Source: Marmoricola sp. Leaf446
Lineage (GTDB): Bacteria; Actinomycetota; Actinomycetes; Propionibacteriales; Nocardioidaceae
DNA length: 64,000 bases
Direction of reading: 5' to 3'
Assembly: GCF_001424755.1 (NCBI RefSeq)
Contig: NZ_LMRF01000001.1
Span: 455,294 to 519,293, forward strand
Of this stretch, positions 47,372 to 55,295 are shown piece by piece. Position numbers and translations under genes: made by a program. The notes beneath the pieces were generated by a model. The model had not been told where the DNA came from, did no database searches, and worked only from the letters and a program-made list of their open reading frames with translations. The stretch's first letter is position 1; the number at the start of each line of letters is the position of its first letter.

Positions 47372-48019
47372 ATGATCGGCGCCGTGACCAGCACCGCCTA
47401 CCTCACCGTCGCGCGCGACGGCTGGGCCGAGACCGAGGTGGAGCGCTCCCGCTTCCGGGGGACCGTCGCCCGCGTCACCGACGAGCAGGAGGCCCGGGCG
47501 GTCGTGGAGACGCTGCGCCGGCAGCACTGGGACGCCCGCCACCACTGCTCGGCCTTCGTCGTGGGCCCCGAGCGCACCCTGGAGCAGGCCAGCGACGACG
47601 GTGAGCCCGCCGGCACCGCCGGCCCGCCGATCCTGGCGCAGCTGCGCGGTCGGGGGCTGAGCGACGTCGTCGTGGTGGTGAGCCGTTGGTTCGGCGGCGT
47701 GCTGCTCGGCACCGGCGGCCTGACCCGGGCGTACGCCGACGCCGCCCGCGCCGCGCTCGACGAGGTCGGGACCCTCGAGCGGGTGCTCCACGACCTGTGC
47801 GAGGTGAGCGTCGACATCGCCGAGGTCGGCCGGCTCGAGCACGCGCTGCGCTCGCGCGGCGCCAAGGTCCTCGGCGTGGAGTACACCGGCGAGGCCCAGC
47901 TCCGGCTCTCGGTGCCGCCGGCGGCGCGCCACGTGGTGGAGGAGACGGTCGCCGAGCTGACGGGCGGGACGGCCGAACCGCGGCTGGTCGGCCGGCAGTG
48001 GGTGGACGCCGGGCGCTAG
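47372..48019 (+). CDS. IMPACT/YigZ family protein
   Basis: The product is 215 aa from ATG 47372 (GTG 47384 is an alternative). The N-terminal domain has RSRFRGTVARV, HHCSAFVVG, SDDGEPAGTAGPPIL and the signature VVVVSRWFGGVLLGTGGLTRAY. The C-terminal ~70 residues form the DUF1949 ferredoxin-like domain. Function in bacteria is not settled; the eukaryotic relative regulates translation under starvation. It is divergent from the BtuF-like gene, and its TAG stop shares CTAG with that of the convergent GH2 gene. Confidence 0.93.
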   Translation: MIGAVTSTAYLTVARDGWAETEVERSRFRGTVARVTDEQEARAVVETLRRQHWDARHHCSAFVVGPERTLEQASDDGEPAGTAGPPILAQLRGRGLSDVVVVVSRWFGGVLLGTGGLTRAYADAARAALDEVGTLERVLHDLCEVSVDIAEVGRLEHALRSRGAKVLGVEYTGEAQLRLSVPPAARHVVEETVAELTGGTAEPRLVGRQWVDAGR

Positions 48020-49791
48020 CGGCCCCCGGAGCCGGTCATGGCGGCCCGCAGCCGGGCGGTCACGGCCCGCACCGCGTCGGCGTCGGGCTTGAGCACCTCG
48101 CGGTCGTAGGTCAGCAGCCCGTTGAGCTCGTCCTCGACGTCGCTGAGCTGGGTCCAGACGGTGGCGGCCAGCCCGTCCCGGGCAGCCTCCACCAGGCCCT
48201 CGTGCAGCTGCTCGAAGGCCGCGGTGAGGGCGGCCGCGTCGTCGTGGTGGCGGTAGCCGAACTCGCGGTCGCTCCAGTCGTGCCCGGGCACGCGCAGGCT
48301 GTGGCCGCCGTACTCGGTGAGCGCGACGACGCGGCGCCACCACCGGGGCCGGTGCAGCCGGGGCAGGGTGAAGGGCCGGAGGTAGGCGTGGAAGCTGCGC
48401 ACGTCGCCGCCGCCCTGGTCGACCCAGCCGCTGACGTGGTTGACCGGTCGGGTGGGGTCCTGGCGGCGTACGGCGCGGGCGTGGGCGTTGGCGTCGAACT
48501 GGCCCCAGCCCTCGTTGAACAGCGTCCAGACGACCACCGACGGGCTGGCGCCGAGCAGCGCGACGGTCTCGTGCAGCTCGCGGGTCAGCTCGGCCCGGCC
48601 GTCGGCGTCCTGGCGGCCGAACAGCCCGTGCAGCCGGTCGGGGATCGGCAGCGGCAGGCGGGCCGGCCGCGTGGTGGTGAGGGCGCGGTAGCGGCCGCCC
48701 CCGTTGACGACGTCCTGCCACACCAGCATCCCGAGCCGGTCGCAGTGGGCGTACCACCGCAGCGGCTCGACCTTGGCGTGCTTGCGCAGCACCGTGAACC
48801 CGAGGTCCTTCATGGTGGCGATGTCGTGCACCATCGCCGCGTCGCTCGGCGCGGTCAGCAGCCCGTCGGGCCAGTAGCCCTGGTCGAGCACGCCCACGTG
48901 GGGGTAGGTCCGACCGTTCAGCAGCAGCCGCGCGTGCCCGTCGGCGTCCCGGCCGGTGCCGAGGGTGCGCAGCGCGGTGTAGGAGGTGACGCGGTCCTCG
49001 CCGTGGGTCACCGTCACGTCGTACAGCTGGGGGTGCTCGGGCGACCACGGGCGTACGACGCGCAGCGGCAGCCGGGCCGTCGCGCCGGACCCCACCGACG
49101 CGCGGGCCACCTCGCCGTCCTCGGCGGTGCTCACCACCACGGTGGCGCGCCCGGCCCCGACCAGGTCGAGCCGCACCTCCAGCGACGCCTCGGCGAGGTC
49201 GGGGGACAGGACCGGGGTGACCTCCAGGTCGGCGACGTGGCCGGCGGGCAGCCACTCCAGCCAGACGGTCTGCCAGATGCCCGACTGGGCGGTGTACCAG
49301 ATCTCGCCGCGGTCCAGCCGCTGCTTGCCGCGGGCGTGGGGGGCGGTCTCGGAGCGGTCGCGGACCCGCACCACCAGCTCGTGCTCGCTGCCGGGCGACC
49401 CGAGGGCGTCGGTGACGTCGAGGGTGAAGGGCAGGTAGCCCCCGGTGTGCTCGCCGACCTCGACGCCGTCGACACGGACGCTCGCCTGCTGGTCCACCGC
49501 GCCGAGGTGGAGCAGCACCCGGCCACCGGGCTCGACGTCGGGCGTGGTGAGCGCACGGCGGTACCAGAGCCACTCGTCGGGGCGGAGCTGCCGCCCGACA
49601 CCGGACAGCGGCGCCTCGGGGGAGAACGGCACCACGATCGGGCCGTCGTACGCCGTGGGCGGGGTGGGCTGGTGGGTGAAGGCGTGCTCCCAGACCCCGT
49701 TGAGGCTGCGCCAGGTCGCGCGCTCGCGCTGGGGGCGCGGGTGCTCGGGGAGCGGCGCGTCGGGGTCGACCGTGCGGCCCCACCGTGTCAT
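48016..49791 (-). CDS. Glycoside hydrolase family 2 enzyme (beta-glucuronidase/galactosidase-like)
   Basis: The product is 591 aa from ATG 49791; no signal peptide, so cytoplasmic. The N-terminal sugar-binding jelly roll (about 30-175) has GVWEHAFTHQPTPP and GGYLPFTLDVTDAL. An immunoglobulin-like domain (~185-280) is followed by a TIM barrel with FTVLRKHAKVEP, the acid/base loop FNEGWGQFDAN and the nucleophile region TEYGGHSLRVPG. Substrate is not clear. No sugar transporter or regulator adjoins it. Confidence 0.88.
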   Translation of the reverse strand: MTRWGRTVDPDAPLPEHPRPQRERATWRSLNGVWEHAFTHQPTPPTAYDGPIVVPFSPEAPLSGVGRQLRPDEWLWYRRALTTPDVEPGGRVLLHLGAVDQQASVRVDGVEVGEHTGGYLPFTLDVTDALGSPGSEHELVVRVRDRSETAPHARGKQRLDRGEIWYTAQSGIWQTVWLEWLPAGHVADLEVTPVLSPDLAEASLEVRLDLVGAGRATVVVSTAEDGEVARASVGSGATARLPLRVVRPWSPEHPQLYDVTVTHGEDRVTSYTALRTLGTGRDADGHARLLLNGRTYPHVGVLDQGYWPDGLLTAPSDAAMVHDIATMKDLGFTVLRKHAKVEPLRWYAHCDRLGMLVWQDVVNGGGRYRALTTTRPARLPLPIPDRLHGLFGRQDADGRAELTRELHETVALLGASPSVVVWTLFNEGWGQFDANAHARAVRRQDPTRPVNHVSGWVDQGGGDVRSFHAYLRPFTLPRLHRPRWWRRVVALTEYGGHSLRVPGHDWSDREFGYRHHDDAAALTAAFEQLHEGLVEAARDGLAATVWTQLSDVEDELNGLLTYDREVLKPDADAVRAVTARLRAAMTGSGGR

Positions 49792-49834
49792 CACGGCAGG
49801 AGCATGGCACTCCCCGAGCGCGCCCGGGGCGTCC

Positions 49835-50569
49835 TCAGTCCTGCTTCTCGACGTCCTCGCGCACGTCGAGGAGCAGCGAGGCGAGCTGCTTGCTGTCGTA
49901 GCCGGCCACGGTCGGGACCAGCTCGCCCATCGTGTCGTTGGTCGCCCAGGCGCAGATGGCGATCTTCTGGCCGGTGCCCTGGTAGGCGCACACGGCCTGG
50001 CCACCGCCCTCGCCCGCGGACACCTTCTCGGTCTTGAAGCCGTTGGTCTCGGCCTGCTTGCGGAAGGAGGAGACGAACTTCGCGGGGTCCTGCTGGCCGT
50101 CGATCTTGGCGCCGAGGAAGACCAGCGCGCCCTTGGGGCCGCGCTTGGTGTCGTCCTGGTCGTAGACGCCCGAGCGGACGTAGCTGACCCGCTTGGCCTG
50201 CGTCTTGAACTGCTCCTCGGCGGCGGTGAGCTGCTCCTTGAGCTCGGCCTCCTTGGCGCTGTCACGCTTCATGCCGCCGGCGGTGTCGGTGATCGTCAGG
50301 GTGTGCTCGTCGGGCCCGGTGAGCGCCACGACCGCCACCACAGCGGCGCCGGCGACCAGCGCCAGGGCGACCACGGCGGCGACGATGCCGATGACCAGCT
50401 TCTTGCGCGACTTCTTCTCCGGCGGGGGCGGCGGGGGCGCACCGCCCGGCGTGCCGTAGCCCTCGGTGGGGGGCGGGGGCGTCGTGCCGCCGGCGCCGCC
50501 CGGGGTCGCGCCCGCGGCGGGCGTCCCGTCGTGGGGCGGCTGGGCGGGCGGCGGGAACTGGTCGCTCAT
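49835..50569 (-). CDS. Proline-rich single-pass membrane protein of unknown function
   Basis: The product is 244 aa from ATG 50569. The cytoplasmic N-terminus (1-52) is Pro/Gly/Thr-rich, ends in KKSRKK, and leads into one helix (about 57-82, VIGIVAAVVALALVAG). The outer domain (about 85-244) has a coiled stretch, then KTEKVSAGEGGGQAVCAYQG and KIAICAWATNDTMGELV with two Cys that could form a disulfide. Similar layouts are common in actinobacteria; no function can be given. Confidence 0.82.
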   Translation of the reverse strand: MSDQFPPPAQPPHDGTPAAGATPGGAGGTTPPPPTEGYGTPGGAPPPPPPEKKSRKKLVIGIVAAVVALALVAGAAVVAVVALTGPDEHTLTITDTAGGMKRDSAKEAELKEQLTAAEEQFKTQAKRVSYVRSGVYDQDDTKRGPKGALVFLGAKIDGQQDPAKFVSSFRKQAETNGFKTEKVSAGEGGGQAVCAYQGTGQKIAICAWATNDTMGELVPTVAGYDSKQLASLLLDVREDVEKQD

Positions 50570-50660
50570 GCGGGCCAGTGTGCCCCAGGGGCCTCAAACC
50601 CGACCAATCGCGCGTGCGAGGGGTGAGTCGACCCACGGCGCGGGCGGCGCTGGGAGGACG

Positions 50661-50696
50661 CTATGGAGACCGTGGCACGTGCCACGGTCTCCGTAG
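50661..50696 (-). terminator. 36-bp near-perfect palindrome after the lipase gene
   Basis: ggagaccgtggcac (50665-50678) is joined directly to its exact complement (50679-50692), and flanking ctat/gtag adds three pairs and a G-U. It lies 16 bp past the lipase stop on the minus strand and is the likely terminator; the absence of a loop is unusual. Confidence 0.65.
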
Positions 50697-50711
50697 TCGA
50701 CCTCGGTGCCC

Positions 50712-51971
50712 TCAGAAGGTGCCGCAGGTGCTGACGGCCGGCTTGCCGGCGAAGCGGGCCTCGAGGAAGGCCAGCGACTCCGGGTACGACGCGACGGCGC
50801 CGCCGACGTGGGTGGGGGCGGCGTTGGGGGCGAACCGGACCGTCGCACCCTGGGCGCACCAGCGCCGGGCGACGTCGCGACCCACGGTGAAGGGGATGAC
50901 GTCGTCGGCGACGCTCTGGGTGACCAGCGCCGGCACCGACGGCTTCCGGCCGTCGCCGATCTTCTGCTCCGCCACGACAGTGTCGAACGGCGGCTCGTCG
51001 AGGTAGGCGGTGAGCGGCCGGCCGTCCGCGGTGAGGGTCGCCGACCGGGTGAAGGGGTAGCGGGCCACCGACTCCACGGTGCACTGGCCCTCGAGCTCCT
51101 CGAGCACCTGCTCGCCGCGGGGGTTGAGGTAGGGGTCGGTGTCGATGTCGTAGCTGGCGGCCAGCCCGGCCACGGCGTACCCCAGGAAGGCGAAGTAGGG
51201 CGAGCCGTCGAGGTTGTCGGCCACCGCCTTCAGGTCACCGGGCACGGCGCCGGCCACGACGCCCGCCAGCCGCAGCTCCGGGGCGTACGACGCGGCGATC
51301 TCGGCGGCCGCGGCGGTGGCGCCCCCGCCCTGGGAGTAGCCGGTGAGGGCGACCCGGCCGGCGTCGGGGAGGTTCGCCGCCGGCAGCGCCTGGGCCGCGC
51401 GGACCACGTCGAGGGTGGCGCGTCCGGTCACCTCGCGGCTGACGTAGGTGTGGGTGCCGGGCGTGCCCAGGCCCTCGTAGTCGGTGATCGCGATGCCGTA
51501 GCCGCGGCTCAGCAGGCCCTTGACGAAGCCGCCCTCGTACTCCGTACCGGCGTTGAGCTGGCGCGAGGGGGCGCACTGGTCGCCGAGCCCCTGGGTGCCG
51601 ACGGCGAAGCCGACGACCGGGCGCTCGCCGGGACCGGACCACGCGCGGCGCGGCGTGAGCACGCTGCCGGTCACGGCGATCCGCTCCCCGTTGCGGTCGG
51701 TGCTGACGTACATCACCCGCTGCACGTCGGCGTCGGCCCGCAGCGTCCGGGCGGGGTCGAGGTAGAACGCCGACGGCTCGCTGCGGATCACGGTGCCGGG
51801 GGCGCCGTCGACGCTCGCGGGCGGCGTGTAGAAGGCCGCGTCGTCCGCGGCGACCGGGGCCGTCACGGTCGCGGCGCTCGCGGCGGGTGCCGTGCCGGCC
51901 AGGAGCGCGACCGGGGTGGCCAGGGCGACCGCTGCTGCGGCGAGACGACGGGGACGGCGGTGCGGGTGCAT
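50712..51971 (-). CDS. Secreted lipase (secretory lipase / LIP family)
   Basis: The product is 419 aa from ATG 51971 with GGAG five bases upstream. It has a Sec signal (RRPRRLAAAAVALATPVALL, cleavage near ASA-A). The alpha/beta-hydrolase body has the nucleophile elbow GYSQGGGAT, GLGTPGTHTYVSRE, VTQSVADDVIPF (acid) and APTHVGG (His). Cysteines near the end (RWCAQG, STCGTF) may pair. Actinobacterial members hydrolyse triglycerides or other lipid esters outside the cell. Confidence 0.92.
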   Translation of the reverse strand: MHPHRRPRRLAAAAVALATPVALLAGTAPAASAATVTAPVAADDAAFYTPPASVDGAPGTVIRSEPSAFYLDPARTLRADADVQRVMYVSTDRNGERIAVTGSVLTPRRAWSGPGERPVVGFAVGTQGLGDQCAPSRQLNAGTEYEGGFVKGLLSRGYGIAITDYEGLGTPGTHTYVSREVTGRATLDVVRAAQALPAANLPDAGRVALTGYSQGGGATAAAAEIAASYAPELRLAGVVAGAVPGDLKAVADNLDGSPYFAFLGYAVAGLAASYDIDTDPYLNPRGEQVLEELEGQCTVESVARYPFTRSATLTADGRPLTAYLDEPPFDTVVAEQKIGDGRKPSVPALVTQSVADDVIPFTVGRDVARRWCAQGATVRFAPNAAPTHVGGAVASYPESLAFLEARFAGKPAVSTCGTF

Positions 51972-52041
51972 GACGCTCCAGGGGGTCGACGCGGTGAGAC
52001 CCGGTTCCTACCCGTCGTTACCGCGCGGTAATCCTGGCGTG

Positions 52042-53844
52042 TCAGAGCACGGTCGGGTCGAGGTCCAGCGTCGTGGTGTCGAGCGAGGCCAGCAGGTCGA
52101 GCCTCGGCCCGGTGGTGGGGAGCTCGAAGGCGTAGAAGTAGCGCGCCGCGGCCCGCTTGCCGTGGTGGAACGGCTCGTCGCCGTCGCCCACCGCGACCAG
52201 CTGCTCGAGCCACAGCCACGCCACCACCACGTGGCCGAAGGCCTCGAGGTAGGGCGTCGCGTTGGCCAGCGCCAGCGCCGGGTCGCCCTTCTCCCACAGC
52301 ACGCCGGTGACGCGCAGCAGCTCGGTCCAGGTGCGGTCCAGCCGGTCGGCGTACGCCGCGGGCTCGCCGCCGGCGGCCCGGGCCGCCGCGACGGTGGCCG
52401 TGACGCGGGCGCCGAGCACGCCCAGCGACCGACCGCCGCCCTCGACGACCTTGCGGCCCAGCAGGTCCTGGGCCTGGATGCCGTGGGTGCCCTCGTGGAT
52501 CGGGTTGAGCCGGTTGTCGCGGTAGAGCTGCTCGACGACGTAGTCACGGGTGTAGCCGTAGCCGCCGTGCACCTGGATCGCGAGGTCGTTGGCGGCCAGG
52601 CACCACTGCGAGGGCCACGACTTGGCGACCGGGGTCAGCAGCGAGAGCAGCTGCTCGGCCTCGTGGGCGGTCTCGGCGTCGGGGTGGGTGCGCGACTCGT
52701 CGACGAGGTGGGCGCAGAACAGCACGAGGGCGAGCGCGCCCTCGGCGTAGGACTTCTGCGCCAGCAGCATCCGGCGCACGTCGGCGTGCTCGACGAGCGG
52801 CACCGGGGGCGTCGTGGGGTCCTTGCGGTCCAGCGGGCGGCCCTGCGTGCGGACCCGGGCGTACTCCAGGGAGTGCAGGTAGCCGGTGTAGCCGAGCGCC
52901 ATCGCGCCCGCACCGACGCTGACCCTCGCCTCGTTCATCATGTGGAACATGTAGGTCAGGCCGCGGCCCTCCTCGCCGACGAGGTGGCCGACTGCGCCCG
53001 CCCGACCGCCCGGCGTGGCCAGGCCCTCGCCGAAGTTGAGCAGCGTGTTCGTGGTCGCGCGGTAGCCCATCTTGTGGTTGAGCCCGACCAGCGCGACGTC
53101 GTTGCGCTCGCCGACCGAGCCGTCCTCGGCCGGGAGGTGCTTGGGCACGATGAACAGCGAGATGCCCTTGGTGCCGGGCGACGCGTCGGGCGTGCGGGCC
53201 AGCACCAGGTGGACGATGTTCTCGGCCAGCTCGTGGTCGCCGCCGGAGATCCACATCTTGGTGCCGGTCAGCCGGTAGCTGCCGTCGTCCTGCCGCACCG
53301 CCCGGGTGGTGATGTCGCCGAGCGAGGAGCCGGCCTGCGGCTCGGAGAGCGCCATGGTGCCGTACCAGCGCCCCTCGACCACCGGGACGGCGTACGTCGC
53401 GACCTGCTCGGGGGTGCCGTAGGTCGCGAGCAGGTTGGCGTTGCCCTCGGCGAGGAAGGGGTAGGCGAAGGCGCCGATGCTGGCGGCCTGGAACCAGCTC
53501 GACGCCGCCTGGTGGACCACGAACGGCAGCTGCATGCCACCGAGCTCGTGGTCGAAGACGCTGGTGGGCAGCCCCGAGGCGGTGTAGGCCGCCAGCGCCG
53601 CCTTCACCGACTCCGGCTGCACGACGCGGCCGTCCTCGCCGACGTACGGCTCGTGCGTGTCGGCCTCGCGGTTGAGCGGGGCGAAGTGCTCGGTCGCGAG
53701 CTGCTCGGCGAGGTCGAGCACGGCGTCGAAGGTCTCGCGGTCGTGCTCGGCGTACCGCTCCCGCTCGACGAGCCGCTCGACCCGGAGCCAGTCGTGCAGC
53801 AGGAAGTCGAGGTCGCGGCGCGACATGATCAGCGAGGAGGCCAT
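52042..53844 (-). CDS. Acyl-CoA dehydrogenase (long, ~600-aa class)
   Basis: The product is 600 aa from ATG 53844. The N-terminal helical part leads to GTMALSEPQAGSSLGDITTRAV (FAD/acyl binding), TGTKMWISGGDHEL and MMNEARVSVGAGA. IQVHGGYGYTRDYVVEQLYRDNR follows, then HEGTHGIQAQDLLGRKV where Glu is the expected catalytic base. The extra C-terminal ~130 residues fit the AidB-like/ACAD-C class. It oxidises an acyl-CoA thioester; the neighbour reductase gene begins four bases upstream, so both may act in one lipid or steroid catabolic step. Confidence 0.93.
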   Translation of the reverse strand: MASSLIMSRRDLDFLLHDWLRVERLVERERYAEHDRETFDAVLDLAEQLATEHFAPLNREADTHEPYVGEDGRVVQPESVKAALAAYTASGLPTSVFDHELGGMQLPFVVHQAASSWFQAASIGAFAYPFLAEGNANLLATYGTPEQVATYAVPVVEGRWYGTMALSEPQAGSSLGDITTRAVRQDDGSYRLTGTKMWISGGDHELAENIVHLVLARTPDASPGTKGISLFIVPKHLPAEDGSVGERNDVALVGLNHKMGYRATTNTLLNFGEGLATPGGRAGAVGHLVGEEGRGLTYMFHMMNEARVSVGAGAMALGYTGYLHSLEYARVRTQGRPLDRKDPTTPPVPLVEHADVRRMLLAQKSYAEGALALVLFCAHLVDESRTHPDAETAHEAEQLLSLLTPVAKSWPSQWCLAANDLAIQVHGGYGYTRDYVVEQLYRDNRLNPIHEGTHGIQAQDLLGRKVVEGGGRSLGVLGARVTATVAAARAAGGEPAAYADRLDRTWTELLRVTGVLWEKGDPALALANATPYLEAFGHVVVAWLWLEQLVAVGDGDEPFHHGKRAAARYFYAFELPTTGPRLDLLASLDTTTLDLDPTVL

Positions 53845-53848
53845 GGGG

Positions 53849-54994
53849 TCAGCCTGCCACCGGCGGCGCGGGCACGACCCCGTCCGCCTCGAGCCGGTCG
53901 AAGAGGTCGAGGAAGGCGTCGAGGGTGACGCGGTGGCCGGTGAAGCCGGCGCGGCGGCTGCGGGCCAGGTCGGTCAGGCACTCCATCTCGCGGCCGAGGT
54001 CGCCGTCGGTGTGCCACCACGAGGCGACGCGGTCGACGTCGGTCTCGCGCAGGCCCTCGCGCTCGGCGATGGTGCGCCAGGTCGGTGCGGCGTCGGCCAT
54101 CTGCTCCTCGAGCGGGCGCGGCGCGTCGGCGTACCCCTCGGGGCGTACGCCGAGCCGGTCGGCCAGCCGCGGCCACAGCCAGCGCCAGCGGAAGACGTCG
54201 CCGTTCGCGACGTTGAAGGCGGTGTCGGCGGCCGCCGGGGTCGTCGCCGCCCAGTGCAGCTGCTCGGCCAGCAGGTCGGCGTCGGTCATGTCGGTGACGC
54301 CGTTCCACTGCGTCTCCGAGCCCGGGAACACGAACGGCCGGTCGAGCTCGCGGCAGATCGCGGCGTACGCGGCGAGGGTCTGGCCCATGTTCATCGCGTT
54401 GCCCAGCGCGGCGCCGATGATCGTGTGCGCGCGGTGGACGCTCCAGGTGAAGCCGTCGCGCTCGGCCGCGGCGAACAGCTCGTCCTCCTGGGCGTAGTAG
54501 AAGTTCTTGTGGGGCAGCCGCTCCTCGTCCTCGTGGAACGGCGTGTCCGGCACCTCGCCCTGGCCGTAGGCCTCGAACGGGCCGAGGTAGTGCTTCAGGC
54601 CGGTCAGCAGTGCCACGTGGCGCACCGACCCGCCCGCGCGGACGGCGTCGAGCACGTCGCGCACCATCCCGGCGTTGACGCGGATGTTCTCGTCCTCGGT
54701 GTCCTGCCGCGCCCAGGCGGTGAGGAAGACGTGGGTGGGCCGGTGGTCGGCCAGGGCGGTGCGCAGCTCCTCGGCGTCGGTGAGGTCGGCCCGCACCGTC
54801 TCCACGGACTCCAGGCCGGGCAGGTCGCGGCCGCTGCGGGACAGGCCGAGCACGTGGCAGCCGGCGTCGACGAGACGGGCGGACAGGGCGGCGCCGGAGA
54901 TGCCGGTGGCACCCACGACCAGCGCGGTCGACCCGTCCGGTGCGGGGGTGGGCACGGGCGGGACGGAGGACGAGGGGGCGTCGGAAGAAGTCAC
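53849..54994 (-). CDS. PRISE-type short-chain reductase (5-beta-reductase/iridoid-synthase-like)
   Basis: The product is 381 aa from GTG 54994. A Pro-rich leader (about 20) precedes the NADPH fold VVGATGISGAALSARL. Family marks are LLTGLKHYLGPFEAYGQG, NFYYAQEDELF (active-site Tyr in YYxxED) and HRAHTIIGAALGNAMN. PRISE enzymes reduce activated C=C bonds such as those of enones. It precedes the acyl-CoA dehydrogenase gene by four bases. A leaderless -10 (TAACGT) lies six bases before the start. Confidence 0.87.
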   Translation of the reverse strand: MTSSDAPSSSVPPVPTPAPDGSTALVVGATGISGAALSARLVDAGCHVLGLSRSGRDLPGLESVETVRADLTDAEELRTALADHRPTHVFLTAWARQDTEDENIRVNAGMVRDVLDAVRAGGSVRHVALLTGLKHYLGPFEAYGQGEVPDTPFHEDEERLPHKNFYYAQEDELFAAAERDGFTWSVHRAHTIIGAALGNAMNMGQTLAAYAAICRELDRPFVFPGSETQWNGVTDMTDADLLAEQLHWAATTPAAADTAFNVANGDVFRWRWLWPRLADRLGVRPEGYADAPRPLEEQMADAAPTWRTIAEREGLRETDVDRVASWWHTDGDLGREMECLTDLARSRRAGFTGHRVTLDAFLDLFDRLEADGVVPAPPVAG

Positions 54995-55000
54995 GGACCG

Positions 55001-55006
55001 ACGTTA
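55001..55006 (-). promoter_or_regulatory. Leaderless -10 box (TAACGT) of the PRISE reductase
   Basis: On the minus strand TAACGT (55006-55001) is followed by six bases and GTG 54994, matching the leaderless pattern seen before other genes of the window. Confidence 0.5.
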
Positions 55007-55295
55007 GGCGCACCATCCAACGTTCCGGGGGTACGATGAGGCGCAGAGCAGCCGTCTCGACGGCTGCGGTCCCACCCGGAGGTGGCCCGTCGTGGCCCGA
55101 CCCGGAGGTCGCCCAGGCCACGCGAGCAGCAGCGTGGGGACCGACCCAGCAGGAAGCGGACGCCCGCCGTCCGCCGCAGATCCGCCGCACCTGGTCCTCG
55201 ACCGCGGACCCGGTGCGTCACCGGGGCCGCTCCGCAGCAGCCCCGGACCGGGCTCGTCGAGGTGGCGTACCCGGGCACACCGACAGGAGGAACCT
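55007..55295 (+). other. Long leader of the SNF2 gene with a hairpin
   Basis: A -10-like TACGAT (55032-55037) is followed by gcagccgt...acggctgc (55048-55067, a 20-bp near-continuous palindrome). About 210 bases more precede the AGGAGG ribosome site at 55285-55290. The downstream frame is open through part of it (from GTG 55092), but composition and the strong ribosome site favour a non-coding leader. No known riboswitch is recognised. Confidence 0.5.

Noticed and set aside
45767-49810. A 1347-codon minus-strand frame over cbs, btuF-like, yigZ and GH2
   Set aside because: No domain is recognisable and it contradicts four strong genes.
55013-55037. Third SigK-type promoter (CCATCC with CGAT 15 bases on)
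   Set aside because: The -10 is CGAT rather than CGAA, the spacer is 15, and the gene downstream has no link to the regulon.
55092-55295. N-terminal extension of the SNF2 protein from GTG 55092
   Set aside because: Residues would be low-complexity Pro/Gly/Arg with no ribosome site, whereas GTG 55296 has AGGAGG at five bases.
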